A DNA stretch of 64,000 bases from Caldicellulosiruptor kronotskyensis 2002 (GTDB lineage: Bacteria; Bacillota; Thermoanaerobacteria; Caldicellulosiruptorales; Caldicellulosiruptoraceae): NCBI RefSeq assembly GCF_000166775.1, contig NC_014720.1:2350501-2414500 (forward strand). The letters run 5' to 3'. The notes below the pieces were generated by a model that ran no database searches, had not been told where the DNA came from, and was given only the letters and a program-made list of their open reading frames with translations. This document shows, one piece after another, positions 63,139 through 64,000 of the stretch; within the stretch, counting starts at the first letter, position 1, and every line of letters starts with the position of its first letter. The position numbers were made by a program, and so were the translations under genes.

Positions 63139-64000
63139 TCACTCCTTTTTTGTCAAAAAGAGATTTTCTCTTATCTTTTTAATTGCACCTGTCTCATACA
63201 CTGCTTTCAAAAACACAACCAGAAGCGGACCTATCACAAACCCCCACGCTCCAAACACTTCAACACCTGCATAGATAGAAACAAGTGTTGTAAAGGTCGA
63301 AATCCCCACCTGGCTCGCAACAATCTTGATAGACGCAAATTCACGAATGCCTAAAATTATAAGATATACAATCAACAGTTTTATGCCAAAATTGGTATCC
63401 CCAGCTATAAAACTGCCTGCAATCCACGGAAGCAATATTATGCCTGAACCTATGATTGGAATTATACTCAACAGCCCCAGAAGAAGACTTACCACCAAAA
63501 AGTAAGGCGCCTTTATTATAGAAAGCCCTACAAGCCCTGAGAGAAACATTAAAATCGCCAGAATTATCTGAGACTTTGCATAGTCTACAACAGAGTCTAT
63601 AACTTTAAAAGCAATTGATGAAAGTTCTTTGTAAATCTGGACTGAAAAGTTTTGAATTAGCCATGACCTCATTTTGTGTCTGTCGCGCATAAAGAAAAAG
63701 GCTGACAGAACAGAAAAAAACCACACCGTGACACCTTTTAAGGTTGCTGGTATAACCTTTATTACCTTTAAACTCATTGTGGCAATTTGGTTAAGTACAT
63801 TTGTAAGTTCGTCAACACCTGATTGAATAAAATTTACAATAGGTCCCGGCAATCCTGAGTATATATTTTTTACATTTGAAAAGAGCTTGTCTAAAGCCTG
63901 ATAAATTTTATCATAATCAATATTTTGAAGACTCGCAACTAATCTCATGCACTCATTCACAAGTATATATATGCCCTCTGCAAACATAAAACCAAGTATT
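63139..64000 (-). CDS. AI-2E/YtvI-family membrane permease, N-terminus beyond the window
   Basis: The frame stays open to the right edge: upstream of the first visible ATG (63987) it reads ILGF with no stop, so the N-terminus is missing. The 287 visible residues have the family pattern: VTVWFFSVLSAFFFMRDRHK, the helix pair around ILAILMFLSGLVGLSIIKAP and LLGLLSIIPIIGSGIILLPW, and the C-terminal GVEVFGAWGFVIGPLLVVFLKAVYETG. That matches AI-2E transporter-type proteins including sporulation YtvI. It may exchange ions or small solutes; the class is loosely characterised. Confidence 0.87.
   Translation of the reverse strand, partial: ILGFMFAEGIYILVNECMRLVASLQNIDYDKIYQALDKLFSNVKNIYSGLPGPIVNFIQSGVDELTNVLNQIATMSLKVIKVIPATLKGVTVWFFSVLSAFFFMRDRHKMRSWLIQNFSVQIYKELSSIAFKVIDSVVDYAKSQIILAILMFLSGLVGLSIIKAPYFLVVSLLLGLLSIIPIIGSGIILLPWIAGSFIAGDTNFGIKLLIVYLIILGIREFASIKIVASQVGISTFTTLVSIYAGVEVFGAWGFVIGPLLVVFLKAVYETGAIKKIRENLFLTKKE

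Overview
The window is AT-rich chromosomal DNA of a low-GC Gram-positive anaerobe. It looks like Caldicellulosiruptor or a close thermophilic, plant-polysaccharide-degrading relative. Supporting evidence: a large set of glycoside-active enzymes (GH36, two GH94, GH1, secreted GH13 amylase, GH13 pullulanase), a [FeFe]-hydrogenase maturation GTPase, an S-layer-homology protein, strong AGGAGG-type ribosome binding sites with frequent TTG and GTG starts, and a tmRNA whose tag reads ADKAELALAA. Genus assignment is inference; no database was searched.

Layout. 1-1.4 kb: two secreted proteins on the minus strand, one cut by the window edge and one (a C39/C70-like cysteine protease) interrupted by an in-frame TAG. 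1.8-4.5 kb: aspA and hydF. 4.5-7.3 kb: SIMPL-domain protein, a 58-residue membrane protein, a membrane-anchored unknown and a GNAT acetyltransferase. 7.4-9.6 kb: alpha-galactosidase. 9.8-17 kb (plus): an orphan cas6, an ABC exporter, a ferredoxin-type aldo/keto reductase and a SWIM-SNF2 helicase. 17.0-17.9 kb: smpB with tmRNA directly abutting it. 18.3-20.9 kb: polyprenyl-phosphate sugar transferase and a GT4 glycosyltransferase. 21.2-27.6 kb: two GH94 phosphorylases and a GH1 beta-glucosidase. 28-29.4 kb: an archaeal-type secreted alpha-amylase preceded by two LacI-type operator-like sites.

30.7-33 kb: ogt, DUF1232 and rlmD-like genes. 33.1-34.4 kb: a long ferritin-like protein that I resolve into four helical-hairpin repeats. 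34.5-38.3 kb (minus): response regulator, HEAT-repeat protein and GT2 synthase with overlapping genes, then a bacteriohemerythrin. 38.5 kb: tRNA-Leu(CAA). 38.8-44.3 kb: DUF58, type I pullulanase and a GGDEF-EAL protein. 44.3-49.8 kb (minus): rimI, tsaB, tsaE, amidohydrolase, a YcdB-like protein, folE2 and queD. 49.8-50.5 kb: wreckage of a Phd-PIN toxin-antitoxin pair. 50.5-57.6 kb (minus): SLH/Ig-like surface protein, an rsbV-rsbW-sigB-type module and an ECF sigma/membrane anti-sigma pair. 57.8-64 kb: YtaF, PepV, CwlD, TVP38-family and RACo-like proteins, and an AI-2E/YtvI-family permease cut by the right edge.

How they work together. Extracellular amylase and pullulanase would supply maltodextrins. 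The GH94 enzymes and beta-glucosidase handle beta-glucosides in the cytosol, with phosphorolysis saving ATP. Alpha-galactosidase trims galactosides. HydF supports hydrogen disposal. Signalling and envelope genes dominate the right half. The most unusual items are the four-repeat ferritin-like protein, the response regulator-HEAT-GT2-hemerythrin cluster, the archaeal-type amylase with its own operator pair, the stop-interrupted protease and the decayed toxin-antitoxin locus.
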